A stretch of 64,000 nt of DNA, from NCBI GenBank assembly GCA_016292135.1, contig JAEFAZ010000005.1, forward strand, positions 1 to 64,000. The letters are read 5' to 3'. Positions 27,339-37,029 of the stretch are shown piece by piece. The translations under genes and the position numbers were made by a program. Each line of letters starts with the position of its first letter. Position 1 is the first letter of the stretch. Origin of the DNA: Saccharofermentans sp. (GTDB lineage: Bacteria; Bacillota; Clostridia; Saccharofermentanales; Saccharofermentanaceae). Below the pieces are notes generated by a model. It was not told the DNA's origin. It was given only the letters and a program-made list of their open reading frames with translations, and did no database searches.

Positions 27339-27363
27339 TGAAAATTCATTTAAATATCAGCTT

Positions 27364-28374
27364 TTACTCATCACTCAGAGCAGCGAACTTATCCATGAGA
27401 TCAAGCGACTTACCTGTGCCGATAACAACGCATCTGATGGGATCCTGAGCCAGGGAAACATCGATACCGATACGGTTCGAAAGCATGTGGTCAAGACCAT
27501 AGAGCATAGCACCGCCGCCGGTCATTACGATACCTCTCTGGGAGATATCAGCCATGAGTTCCGGAGGCGTCCTCTCAAGAACGTTATGTACAGCCTCGAA
27601 GATCTGTCCGATAGGCTCTTCCAAAGCCTCGAGCATCTCAGTGGAAGATACTGTAACAGTTGAAGGAAGACCCGTGATGATATTACGTCCCTGAACATCC
27701 AAAGTGAGCTCCTCATCTCTGGGGTAAGCACAGCCGATCTCGATCTTGAGCTTCTCTGCCGTCTTCTCTCCGATAAGGATGTTGTGACGCTTACGTACAT
27801 GCTTGATGATGGCTTCGTCGAACTTGTCGCCTGCAACTTTAAGGGATGCATCTACAACGGGTTCGCAAAGAGAGATAACAGCGATATCCGTGGTTCCGCC
27901 TCCGATATCAACTATCATTGAACCACAGGCCTTGGTGATATCGATACCTGCTCCGATAGCTGCAGCGATAGGCTCCCTGATAAGGAAAACATCCTTCGCA
28001 CCTGCGTGACGGCAGGCATTCTCAACAGCCTGCTGTTCAACAGGCGTAATTACCGAAGGAACGCAGACAACGATAGTTGGCTTGAAATATGTTGCTCTGA
28101 AGCCCTTGCAGACTTCGCCGATAAAAGCCTTGAGCATGACTTCTGTTGCCCTGAAGTCGGAGATAACGCCTTCTCTCAAAGGACGGATAGCTTCAACAAC
28201 GTTAGGAGTCCTTCCCAACATGAGACTTGCCTGCTCACCGACAGCCAATACCTTACCGGTCTTGCTGTTAACTGCTACAACCGAAGGCTGAACGAGCTTT
28301 ACTCCCTGACCTCTCTGATAGATAAGGACAGAGCTCGTACCCAGATCGATTCCAATTTCCATTCCTAATGCCAT
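27364..28374 (-). CDS. mreB: Rod shape-determining protein MreB/Mbl
   Basis: This 336-residue actin-like ATPase polymerises under the membrane and guides cell-wall synthesis. Phosphate 1 (GIDLGTSSVLIY, about residue 7), the VCVPSVITPVEQQA stretch, phosphate 2 (MIVDIGGGTTDIAVISL) and the adenosine motif (GIVMTGGGAMLYGLD) are all present. I chose the ATG at 28374, nine bases after GAGG; an upstream in-frame ATG has no site. The gene stands alone, divergent from leuS and away from mreCD, so it may be an Mbl- or MreBH-like paralogue. Confidence 0.92.
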   Translation of the reverse strand: MALGMEIGIDLGTSSVLIYQRGQGVKLVQPSVVAVNSKTGKVLAVGEQASLMLGRTPNVVEAIRPLREGVISDFRATEVMLKAFIGEVCKGFRATYFKPTIVVCVPSVITPVEQQAVENACRHAGAKDVFLIREPIAAAIGAGIDITKACGSMIVDIGGGTTDIAVISLCEPVVDASLKVAGDKFDEAIIKHVRKRHNILIGEKTAEKLKIEIGCAYPRDEELTLDVQGRNIITGLPSTVTVSSTEMLEALEEPIGQIFEAVHNVLERTPPELMADISQRGIVMTGGGAMLYGLDHMLSNRIGIDVSLAQDPIRCVVIGTGKSLDLMDKFAALSDE

Positions 28375-28536
28375 ATTAAAACACCTCGTATATTGACAAC
28401 GCATCATAAAAGATGCGAAATATTTCTCGCAAACAGATAAATTATTACATTACAATCATCAAAAATCAATCACAAGAAGGCGAACAAGTGTTACAATTAG
28501 TTGTTAAAAAATAAGATAAACCGGGAGATAAGAATA

Positions 28537-31023
28537 ATGAGATATTCGATCGACATTGACCGCAAGTGGCAGAAGAAGTGGGCTGATACAGGCCTTTATA
28601 ACTTTGACGAGAACAAAGAGGGCAAGAAGCTTTATTGCCTCGAGATGTTCTCATACCCTTCAGGTGCCAATCTCCACCTGGGTCACTGGTACAACTACTC
28701 TCTTACGGATTCCTGGTCCAGGATGAAGAGAATGCAGGGCTTTAACGTATTCCACCCCATGGGATTCGATGCTTTCGGTCTTCCCGCCGAGAACTATGCG
28801 ATAAAGACCGGCATCCATCCCAAGGATTCCACGATGAAGAATATCGAGACAATGGAAAAACAGCTCCGCGAGATGGGCGCAACATTCGACTGGAACTACG
28901 AGCTGGCTACCTGCACTCCCGAATACTATAAATGGAACCAGTGGTTCTTTATCAAGCTTTTCGAAAAAGGTCTTGCCTACAGAAAGAACGCACCCGTTAA
29001 CTGGTGCCCTTCCTGCAACACCGTTCTTGCCAACGAGCAGGTCGTGGATGGTGCCTGCGAGAGATGCGGCTCCGAAGTTATCCACAAGCACATGACACAG
29101 TGGTTCTTCAAGATCACGGATTACGCTCAGGAACTCCTGGACTGCATCCCTGACCTTGACTGGCCTGAGAAGACCAAGAAGATCCAGACCAACTGGATCG
29201 GCCGCTCCGAAGGCTCCCAGGTTGCTCTCTATGTTGAAAAGAACGGAGAACAACTGAAGGATGAGAACGGCGATCCCGTAAAACTCGAAGTGTTCACCAC
29301 CCGTGCAGACACCTTCATGGGCTGCACATATGTCGTCGTAGCTCCTGAATCCGAGCTCTGCGACAAGCTCACAACAGATGACTGCCGTGAAGCAGTTGAA
29401 GAATATAAGCGCGCAACGTCCAAGGTCACGGACATCGACAGGATGTCTACGACACGCGAGAAGACAGGCGTTTTCACCGGTTCTTATGCGATCCATCCCC
29501 TGAACGGCCGCAAGGTCCCGATCTGGGCAGCAGATTACGTTATCGCAGGTTACGGTACCGGTGTCGTAATGGCTGTTCCGTCGCACGACGAAAGAGACTT
29601 CGAGTTTGCCAAGAAGTACGGCCTTGAGATAATCCGCGTAGTCCAGTCCGCACCCGGTGTGGATGACGAGCTCCCTTACTGCGAGAAGAGCGGTGTGCTC
29701 GTGAACTCCGGAGAGTTTGACGGACTCGAGATGCACGACGCCATCGATGCGATCGTAGCAAAGCTTGCTACGATGGGCATGGGCGAAAAGAAGGTCAACT
29801 ACAGGCTCCGTGACTGGCTCATCTCCCGTCAGCGTTACTGGGGCACACCTATCCCCATGATCCACTGTCCCGAATGCGGTGTCGTACCTGTTCCGGAAGA
29901 AGACCTTCCCGTCCTCCTCCCTTACGATGTAGAGTTCAAACCCGACGGCGAGTCCCCTCTTGCCAAGTGTGACAGTTTCATCAACTGCAAGTGCCCCAAG
30001 TGCGGCGGCGATGCCAAGCGCGACCCCGATACCATGGACACATTCGTTGACTCATCCTGGTATCAATTCCGTTATGCTGATAATAAGAATTCCGATAAGA
30101 TCTTCGACAAGGACAAGATCAACAAGATGTGCCCTGTCGACAAGTACGTAGGCGGTGCCGAACATGCTTCCATGCACCTCCTCTATGCGAGATTCTTCAC
30201 AAAGGCAATGCGTGACATGGGTCTCCTCGACTTCGATGAACCCTTCCAGAGCCTTGTGCACCAGGGCGTTATCCTGGGTTCAGACGGTCAGAAGATGAGC
30301 AAATCCAAGGGCAACACCGTTATGCCTGACGATTACATCATCAAGTACGGCTCAGATGTATTCAGAACATACTTGGGCTTCGGCTTCTCTTACATCGACG
30401 GCGGCCCCTGGAATGACGAAGGTCTCCAGGCCATAGTCAAGTTCATCAGAAGGATCGAAAGACTTACCGAGGATGTCTTAAGCGCAGCCCCTGCTGCAGT
30501 CAGCCCCTCTGCTGAAGCAATAGCAACAGCTTCCGCGAAGGACCTCAACTACGCAGTAAACTACGCCATCAAGTCCGCAACCGCTGATATCGACCGTTTC
30601 CAGTTCAATACGGCTATCGCCCGTATGATGGAACTGCTCAATGCGATCGGCAAGTATCAGCAGGCTCAGGATGCTGACCCGGCAGTCCTCAGACAGGCTT
30701 TCGAGAAGCTCGTTCTCATCCTCTCCCCCTTCGCTCCTCACTTTACCGAAGAGATCTGGGAGACTCTGGGCAACGGCTATTCCATCTTCAACGAAGCTTG
30801 GCCTGAGTTTGATGAATCCGCACTTATTCTTGACACAGTCGAGATCGCAGTACAGATCAACGGCAGGATCCAGTTCAAGATCGATATCCCTTCTGATGCT
30901 GATCAGTCAGCCGTCGAGGAGATCGTCAAGGCTGACAGCCGCTTATCTGACGCCCTTGCCGGCCGCAACATCGTCAAGTTCATCTATGTCAAAGGAAGAC
31001 TTGCAAACATAGTCGCAAAATAA
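28537..31023 (+). CDS. leuS: Leucyl-tRNA synthetase
   Basis: The 828-residue class I synthetase charges tRNA-Leu. The HIGH motif appears as HLGHWYNY (about residue 47), zinc-type cysteines occur in [11 protein letters not shown] and ACERCG, the CP1 editing domain lies around 225-420 ([11 protein letters not shown] and [15 protein letters not shown]), and the KMSKS loop is [12 protein letters not shown] near residue 585. The anticodon-binding domain fills the C-terminus. GGGAG lies about seven bases before the ATG at 28537; the in-frame TTG further upstream is less likely. No T-box is visible in the 160-base gap to mreB. An acyltransferase gene follows by 20 bases. Confidence 0.97.
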   Translation: MRYSIDIDRKWQKKWADTGLYNFDENKEGKKLYCLEMFSYPSGANLHLGHWYNYSLTDSWSRMKRMQGFNVFHPMGFDAFGLPAENYAIKTGIHPKDSTMKNIETMEKQLREMGATFDWNYELATCTPEYYKWNQWFFIKLFEKGLAYRKNAPVNWCPSCNTVLANEQVVDGACERCGSEVIHKHMTQWFFKITDYAQELLDCIPDLDWPEKTKKIQTNWIGRSEGSQVALYVEKNGEQLKDENGDPVKLEVFTTRADTFMGCTYVVVAPESELCDKLTTDDCREAVEEYKRATSKVTDIDRMSTTREKTGVFTGSYAIHPLNGRKVPIWAADYVIAGYGTGVVMAVPSHDERDFEFAKKYGLEIIRVVQSAPGVDDELPYCEKSGVLVNSGEFDGLEMHDAIDAIVAKLATMGMGEKKVNYRLRDWLISRQRYWGTPIPMIHCPECGVVPVPEEDLPVLLPYDVEFKPDGESPLAKCDSFINCKCPKCGGDAKRDPDTMDTFVDSSWYQFRYADNKNSDKIFDKDKINKMCPVDKYVGGAEHASMHLLYARFFTKAMRDMGLLDFDEPFQSLVHQGVILGSDGQKMSKSKGNTVMPDDYIIKYGSDVFRTYLGFGFSYIDGGPWNDEGLQAIVKFIRRIERLTEDVLSAAPAAVSPSAEAIATASAKDLNYAVNYAIKSATADIDRFQFNTAIARMMELLNAIGKYQQAQDADPAVLRQAFEKLVLILSPFAPHFTEEIWETLGNGYSIFNEAWPEFDESALILDTVEIAVQINGRIQFKIDIPSDADQSAVEEIVKADSRLSDALAGRNIVKFIYVKGRLANIVAK

Positions 31024-31043
31024 GATAACCGTTAAGGATCATT

Positions 31044-32150
31044 ATGGGCGAAAACACAGCTTCCACACCGAAAAAACTGTCTACACGTGATCCCGGGCTT
31101 GATCTCATGAAAGCTGTCGCTTTGCTGTGGGTCATTTCCCTTCACATGTCGACATGGAAGTTCGATATCATCGAATCCGGCTGGAATATCAGTCATGTCC
31201 TGCAGTATTCCGTCCGTCTGCTGGCAGAAGGCGTTCCCATACTCATATTGGTAAACGGCATCCTTCTTTTCAGCAGAAAGCTCGACATGAAGAAACACAT
31301 CAGAAAGATCATATCCCTCTTTCTTATCTTTCTGCTCTGGGCAGTCATCCTGACTGTCCTGGAAGGCATCGGTCACGATGAAATAACTCCGGCCTATATA
31401 CTCAAACACGTCCTGGAAACACAGAACGGCTCCGAGTTTACGGGGTGCCTCTGGTATCTGCAGTCTCTTATTGGTCTTTATCTCATATTCCCGCTGCTTA
31501 AAGTAGTCTACGACCATCACAGGAAGATCTTCTGCTATTTTATGGGAGTTGCCGCTTTCTTCTCTCTGATGATCCCTTTGACCGAAGTTGTATTGAATCT
31601 GATCCTCCATTATCACGACAATGAACTCATCACTCTTACTATCCCTCTGATCGAAAGGTTCGATCCCGGCGGAACAGGTTATTTTGTCTTCTTCTTCATG
31701 CTGGGAGGTTACATAGCCGATAAGAAAGACCTGATACTTAAGCACAGGGCAATCTGGATCCTGGCAGGGACAGGAGCATGGATCGTGTCATATCTTATCT
31801 GTCTCGGCCTAACCGGGATATATGGATCCATTTTCGATCCGTCTTTCGATTGCAGCAGTGTTTTTACGGTCTTTATGATGCTTGCCATTTATTGTGCATC
31901 TTCTTACGTTAGCAGCGCTGCCGGATGGTTCAAGGAAACGCTGGAGAGCATCGGACAGAACACCCTTGGAATATTCCTTATCCATTCCATATTCATCCGT
32001 TTCTTCCCCTTGGAGATAATCAGTCAGATTCTCGAAAACATGGGGCTCCCGGGACGCCTCATCAAGCTCCTGACCGTATTTATCTTTAGCTGGGCTTTCT
32101 CGGTGATCCTCAGGAATATCCCCGGACTTAAAAAGATCGTATCCATCTGA
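31044..32150 (+). CDS. Acyltransferase 3 family membrane protein
   Basis: The 368-residue protein has about ten membrane helices and the start of the acyltransferase_3 family: DLMKAVALLWVISLHMS near residue 17, where the Asp and the His of the SLH-type motif mark the active region. Members move acetyl or other acyl groups onto cell-surface glycans or peptidoglycan. AAGGA lies five bases before the ATG. It starts 20 bases after leuS and may share its transcript, though function links only to the envelope genes downstream. A perfect bidirectional terminator follows. Confidence 0.85.
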   Translation: MGENTASTPKKLSTRDPGLDLMKAVALLWVISLHMSTWKFDIIESGWNISHVLQYSVRLLAEGVPILILVNGILLFSRKLDMKKHIRKIISLFLIFLLWAVILTVLEGIGHDEITPAYILKHVLETQNGSEFTGCLWYLQSLIGLYLIFPLLKVVYDHHRKIFCYFMGVAAFFSLMIPLTEVVLNLILHYHDNELITLTIPLIERFDPGGTGYFVFFFMLGGYIADKKDLILKHRAIWILAGTGAWIVSYLICLGLTGIYGSIFDPSFDCSSVFTVFMMLAIYCASSYVSSAAGWFKETLESIGQNTLGIFLIHSIFIRFFPLEIISQILENMGLPGRLIKLLTVFIFSWAFSVILRNIPGLKKIVSI

Positions 32151-32181
32151 AAACAAAACAACAAAACAAGAAGAGCAAATT

Positions 32182-32213
32182 AAAAAGGATCGTCCTTGCG
32201 GACGATCCTTTTT
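32182..32213. terminator. Bidirectional terminator between acyltransferase and SLH protein genes
   Basis: A perfect 14-bp stem (32182-32195 with 32200-32213), loop TTGC, begins with five A and ends with five T residues, so it can stop transcription from both convergent genes. Confidence 0.92.
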
Positions 32214-32245
32214 GGATCTGTGTTCGAGAGCAACGCTCTTCAGGC

Positions 32246-35200
32246 TCAGCCCTTTCCGTTTACGAACTTGTCGTACTTGTAAAGGAACGTAACCATCTGT
32301 CTTCTCAAGCACTTGCCCTGAGGCTTGAATGTACCGTCAGAGTAACCTGCGACGATCTTCATCTCGGATGCCCAGATAGTTGCCTTGAAGAAGTAATCAG
32401 AGCTCTTTACATCCTTGAACTTAGAAGTCTTTGCCTTAGGAGCCGGCTTACCAGCCATTCTCCAGAGGAATGTAACTGTCTGTGCTCTGGTGCAGATTCC
32501 CTTAGGATCGAACTTGGTCTTTGATACACCGGTGGTGATACCCTTCTCAACCGCCCAGATAACTGCCTTGAAGTAGTAGTCGGAACTCTTTACATCCTTG
32601 AAGGAAGTTGTCTTTGCCGTCGGATTGGGAGATCCTGCAAGTCTCCAGAGGAAGGTTACCATCTGAGCACGTGAGCATTCGTTTGAGGGCTTGAACAGAG
32701 TCTGATTATCATAACCCTTTGCAACACCCTTCTCCGTCAGGTAATATGTCGGCTCATACCAGAAATCAGCGTCAGAAGTAACGTCTTTGTAGAGCACCTG
32801 AACAGTGATCTTAGCCTTGATGCCGGATGCACTCGTAGCAGTAACAGTTGCTTTGCCTGCCATCTTAGCGAATACCACACCCTCAGAGTTAACGGTGCAG
32901 ATGCTGTTGTCGGATGTCTTGAACTTCACGCTCTCAGAAGCGTTATAAGGAAGTCTCATCTGCTCGCCTGCGATTACATTAACGCTTTCGGAGGTGAAAT
33001 AAACCGCTGCATCCTTGATCCTGAACTTAACGATCTTGGTTCCGTAGAAATTGCCGAGACCGGTAACTGTAATAGTAGCTTCACCGGGCTTGATGTTATC
33101 GGAATAAGCAAGCTTATAGTCAGTTCCTTCCTTAAGAGTCTTATCCCAGAAGGTAAGCTTGACCTTAGGCTTGACAGCCTTCCCCGTGTAATCCTGCTCG
33201 GGGATTCCCTCAACGCCGGCTCTGTCGATATTAAAGCCTTTGATAGTAAAGTTCTTGCTGAAAGAACCCGTGAAGTTCCTAGTTCCGGTAATCGTAACCT
33301 TGGCATTGCTGCCGGAGTTGATGTTGTTGGAATAGGTAACCTTGTAATCACCGTTTCCTTCATCATTACGTCCTATCTCTCTGTTATTCGACTTGATAAC
33401 AACCTTGACAAAAGGCTTCTTTGCATTGCCGTCGTATTCAAGTTCCTCAACGGTAACAGTGGTGTTGGAGGCCGTGAGAGTAAAAGGCTTGATCTTGAAT
33501 GTCCTGATAACCTCGCCGCCAAAATCGCCCATGCCGATAAATTTCATAGAGGCTGTACCAACATTGTAGTTATCCCAGTAGTCGATCCTGTAATCAGTAC
33601 CCTCAACAAGTGTTCTGTCACCAAACTTAACAGTAGCAGAAGGTCTGATGCCCTCACCGAATGAGAATACCTGATCAGGGATATTAGAGATCGTTGTGTC
33701 AGCCATGTTTCTGGCAAAGATATGGAAACCGATATCTCTCTTGCCTGTATAATTTCCGCGGCCTGTTACTTTGATCGTCGCATCGCCTACTTCAACATTG
33801 TTTACATACTCAAGATAATAGTCGATTCCGATCTTGAGATTAGCTCCGGTTTTATTGTTTTTCGCAGGAATGTCGGGTTTTTTCTCGGTACCGTCATAGA
33901 ATTGCTGAGGTATATCTTTTATATCCATATAAGCGACATCCAGCTGTTTGATCGTAAATGTCTTCACAACGGAACCAGCGTAATTATTTATGCCGAACGC
34001 GGTAACGCTTGCTTCTTCTCCTGCATTGATATTATTTTCATATACAAGGACGAAATCCTTTCCTTCAGTAAGATAAGCGTCAAACTTCCTTACATAAAAG
34101 CTTACCCACGGTTTCTTCTCCAGACCGTCATATGTCGGGGTTTCTTTAACTACAAGATCGCTTCCGATAGTGAAATCATACGGTAAGATCTTAAAAGAAA
34201 TCTCCTTCGAACCGGCATAAGAAGAACCTTTTCCTATGATCTTGATATTACAGGTTCCGATATCGTGGTTATTCTTGATCTCAAGATAGTAATCTTCTCC
34301 TTGATTCAATACAGATCCACCATACGACACTACTAATTCCTGCATTATGTCAAAAACTTCAAAATTGGCATTCTTAAAGATCTTATCGTCATAACCATGT
34401 GTGATCTCCACATGAGACATATTTGTCTTAACCGGTATGCCTATTTCCTGACAATAGTCATAATACTTAGGTGAAAGTCCCGTAGTAACACCTGTATCAT
34501 ATGTCGCATATATCTTGATCTTGGCATTTTCACCGGTATCCTTTGCCTTGATCTTGATCAAACCGGTCCTTCCGGAGTTGGAATGGGATAATATTTCCAA
34601 AACAGCCTTATCACTTGAAACAACATATACTTTATCCAGGTTCTTAGCACTGTTCGGCTGCAATGTATACCTGATGGTAAGTTCATCTCCATCGGCAACA
34701 TTACCAGTATTGGGTCCTGAAACAACGCTCCATGTTACTCCGTTTGTCCTGGCATTGACCTGGAAAAGGATGGTCCGAACTGCATGTACATCAGTATCGC
34801 CTGCTTCGGTTCCAATTGCTTTACCCGTAATGATAACAGGCCTGTTCTTGCCTTCAACAAAATTAACGATCAGTTCTTTGTTATCCTTACCCTGTGTAAA
34901 CTGATAAGTTAAATAAGATATACACTCACTCTGATCCGTCGGTCCGTCAGGGTATAACGGTTCATCCGTTACGTCAGTACCAAGGACTGTGACAAACCAC
35001 TCGATCTTATCTGTCGAGCCGGTGCTTCCCTCTGCACCCTTCAAAGTTGCATTGATCTTAGCTGTCTGACCGCCATAAATACTGTATGTATTTGCGCCTG
35101 TCTCAACAGGTGACTTCAGGAGACACTCCGGACCGTTACCATTGTTTACGACAGTAAAATCAATACCGGTTGAAGGATTATTTTCGTATACGGTTATTGT

Positions 35201-36832
35201 CTTGTCAGTCGTTACACCATTCTTTCCTGTAGCAGTCAGGATAACAGTCTCTACTTTATCGGTTCCCAAAGACACATTGCTGGGTGCCGTAATAGTTACT
35301 TTTCCTGTGGCATCAGGTCCGGTTACTTTGAGAACACTCGGATTGCTTGATGTCCAGGTGATATCCTGAAGATTACAGCCCTCATCCTGAGAGGGAACCG
35401 TTGTATAAAGAACTGTTTCAGTATGACCCTGAACGATCTGGTCAGGGCTTGAAATATGGATCTGCTCAAGCTCATTGCTTACAACGATCTTACAGGTTCC
35501 TTTTATGTTAGGGTTTTTCTTGGAATAAGCAGTAATAGTCGCAGTTCCTACTTTTTTAGCCGTAACTTCACCGGTAAGCTGATCTATAGCAGCAACCGCC
35601 GTATTGGATGATTTGAAGAGCACCTTGTCCGTATAATCCGATGAAGGTGTAATGAGCAGCTCTTCCGTCATCAACATTGTCTTATTCTTTACAGTCGTTA
35701 ATTCATACTGAGATTTTTTAAAGCTGATATTGGTGATCGGATTTGAAGCTAAGCAGATGATCGAAATATTGGCTACAGGTCTGCTGAGATCCCTTCCGGT
35801 CTTAGTATCGGGTCCGCCGGGAGCTTTCTCGCAGACCTTCAGAGTAAAGTTATCACCCTGATGAGCAATAGAATCCGATATCGTTACGATAGCATTAAGG
35901 TTGCTGCCGGTATCATCCTTGGCAACAGTAAAGCCGGATCCCTTAGGGATCTCAGTATTGCCTCTGAACAATCTATATTCCACCGAATCACCGGTCAAAC
36001 CTGCTGCAGTGGTCATTTCGGTAAATACGAAATGGAGTTCTTCTCCGGGGATATAATTCAATTTTGCCTTGTTGTCGTCCATATAGTAGACGTCACCACC
36101 CAAATTTGTCCCGATCTTGCCGTATCCGACAAATGAGCCTCCCTGCTGTTCGTAAAGAGATGTCTCACTGATATAGAAACCGGTTAGTTTTCTGCCCTTT
36201 ACAAAATTAATATCGGCCTCACCTGAATCACTTCCCTGAGTAACCTGGATCTGTGATGTTTCATCAGCTTCAGGACAGATATACATAAGCATATACTTAT
36301 CAGTGCTGGTGCTGAGTTCTGTCATCTCCCACATACAAACATGTCTCTTATTCAAGACTTGCGGGTCTGACGTCATTACGTTCAGTTCTCCATACGAAGG
36401 ATTCTTGGCCTTGACATGAAGAATCGAAAGATAGTTAAAACAATACTTGACATATAACTCATCCTTGGCAGCTGACATGGCGTCCAAGACAGTTTTCGTT
36501 CCGGCAAACAATGTCGGAGTCGAACCGGTATCATTGAAGATCGAAGAAACGCCTTCTTCTTCTTCGGCTAATCCTCTCAGCATATCCCTGACATTGTTAA
36601 TGTCCCAGTCACACTGGTCCATGTAGATCGTGCCGGAACCGTCTCCGGGATCGTCATACTTGCCGTGAGCGCCAAGATTAGTGTATGTACGGCCGTCAAA
36701 TTCAAGTTCATCAACGACCTCGATCTCATAATTTGATGTGTCGCCCGTATCTGCCCAGGCTACGCTCCAGTATGAAAAAACCATAACTATAGCCAGAAAA
36801 GCAGTTAAAGCACGTTTCATCGTCTTTGTCAT
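32246..36832 (-). CDS. Large S-layer-homology surface protein with Ig-like repeats
   Basis: The 1528-residue exported protein has a signal peptide (cleavage likely after WSVAWA, near residue 28). An N-terminal unrecognised region precedes two Big_2-like domains (about 371-555). A further linker leads to about six repeats of 75-80 residues (about 810-1272) of the form Tyr-x-Gly...Pro...Leu-x-x-Gly-x-Asp-Tyr...Tyr-x-Asn-Asn...Gly...Asn-Tyr-x-Gly. Another Big_2 domain (about 1275-1345) and three SLH domains follow (about 1350-1528, with CSRAQMVTFLWRL, CTRAQTVTFLWRM and CLRRQMVTFLYKY). SLH domains hold proteins to pyruvylated cell-wall glycan, so this is a long stalk or adhesin. GGAGG lies five bases before the ATG at 36832. 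Confidence 0.92.
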   Translation of the reverse strand: MTKTMKRALTAFLAIVMVFSYWSVAWADTGDTSNYEIEVVDELEFDGRTYTNLGAHGKYDDPGDGSGTIYMDQCDWDINNVRDMLRGLAEEEEGVSSIFNDTGSTPTLFAGTKTVLDAMSAAKDELYVKYCFNYLSILHVKAKNPSYGELNVMTSDPQVLNKRHVCMWEMTELSTSTDKYMLMYICPEADETSQIQVTQGSDSGEADINFVKGRKLTGFYISETSLYEQQGGSFVGYGKIGTNLGGDVYYMDDNKAKLNYIPGEELHFVFTEMTTAAGLTGDSVEYRLFRGNTEIPKGSGFTVAKDDTGSNLNAIVTISDSIAHQGDNFTLKVCEKAPGGPDTKTGRDLSRPVANISIICLASNPITNISFKKSQYELTTVKNKTMLMTEELLITPSSDYTDKVLFKSSNTAVAAIDQLTGEVTAKKVGTATITAYSKKNPNIKGTCKIVVSNELEQIHISSPDQIVQGHTETVLYTTVPSQDEGCNLQDITWTSSNPSVLKVTGPDATGKVTITAPSNVSLGTDKVETVILTATGKNGVTTDKTITVYENNPSTGIDFTVVNNGNGPECLLKSPVETGANTYSIYGGQTAKINATLKGAEGSTGSTDKIEWFVTVLGTDVTDEPLYPDGPTDQSECISYLTYQFTQGKDNKELIVNFVEGKNRPVIITGKAIGTEAGDTDVHAVRTILFQVNARTNGVTWSVVSGPNTGNVADGDELTIRYTLQPNSAKNLDKVYVVSSDKAVLEILSHSNSGRTGLIKIKAKDTGENAKIKIYATYDTGVTTGLSPKYYDYCQEIGIPVKTNMSHVEITHGYDDKIFKNANFEVFDIMQELVVSYGGSVLNQGEDYYLEIKNNHDIGTCNIKIIGKGSSYAGSKEISFKILPYDFTIGSDLVVKETPTYDGLEKKPWVSFYVRKFDAYLTEGKDFVLVYENNINAGEEASVTAFGINNYAGSVVKTFTIKQLDVAYMDIKDIPQQFYDGTEKKPDIPAKNNKTGANLKIGIDYYLEYVNNVEVGDATIKVTGRGNYTGKRDIGFHIFARNMADTTISNIPDQVFSFGEGIRPSATVKFGDRTLVEGTDYRIDYWDNYNVGTASMKFIGMGDFGGEVIRTFKIKPFTLTASNTTVTVEELEYDGNAKKPFVKVVIKSNNREIGRNDEGNGDYKVTYSNNINSGSNAKVTITGTRNFTGSFSKNFTIKGFNIDRAGVEGIPEQDYTGKAVKPKVKLTFWDKTLKEGTDYKLAYSDNIKPGEATITVTGLGNFYGTKIVKFRIKDAAVYFTSESVNVIAGEQMRLPYNASESVKFKTSDNSICTVNSEGVVFAKMAGKATVTATSASGIKAKITVQVLYKDVTSDADFWYEPTYYLTEKGVAKGYDNQTLFKPSNECSRAQMVTFLWRLAGSPNPTAKTTSFKDVKSSDYYFKAVIWAVEKGITTGVSKTKFDPKGICTRAQTVTFLWRMAGKPAPKAKTSKFKDVKSSDYFFKATIWASEMKIVAGYSDGTFKPQGKCLRRQMVTFLYKYDKFVNGKG

Positions 36833-36851
36833 AAATCCCTCCTGATCAGTA

Positions 36852-36912
36852 TTGCCGGTTACGGCAACAGAATTCGTCACTATTCGTGACAGCATAATAC
36901 CTGTTCATTATA
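36852..36912 (-). promoter_or_regulatory. Promoter and two hairpins in the leader of the SLH gene
   Basis: On the minus strand a TATAAT lies at 36912-36907, without a good -35 box. The leader then contains GTCAC/GTGAC (36876-36890, five-base loop) and TTGCCG/CGGCAA (36852-36867, four-base loop) before the ribosome-binding site. These could stabilise the mRNA or control translation; no known riboswitch is recognised. Confidence 0.45.
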
Positions 36913-36969
36913 TTACAATTTCGTAACATAGGGAAGTGAAAATATCCCGGAGGGTTGATATTGAATTCC

Positions 36970-36999
36970 TTGCAAGTATCAGCAGCAAATTGTTATACT
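36970..36999 (+). promoter_or_regulatory. Promoter of the GT-C gene at 37030
   Basis: TTGCAA (36970-36975) and TATACT (36994-36999) are separated by 18 bases. The predicted transcript would begin about 25 bases before the ATG at 37030, leaving room for the AGGGA ribosome-binding site. Confidence 0.55.
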
Positions 37000-37029
37000 G
37001 TGCATATCCAACAGTTATCAGGGAATAGC

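Noticed and set aside
28402..28418. GCATC/GATGC hairpin upstream of leuS as a T-box or terminator
   Set aside because: The stem is only five bases, there is no T-box sequence and no T-run.
28660..29865. 400-codon minus-strand open frame inside leuS
   Set aside because: It is antisense to highly conserved synthetase motifs, has no family resemblance and no ribosome-binding site.
33722..34186. Plus-strand open frames inside the SLH protein gene
   Set aside because: They are shadows of the repeat region on the opposite strand.
32700..34400. CRISPR-like or tandem DNA repeats
   Set aside because: The repetition is at protein level with strong sequence divergence; no regularly spaced identical DNA units were seen.
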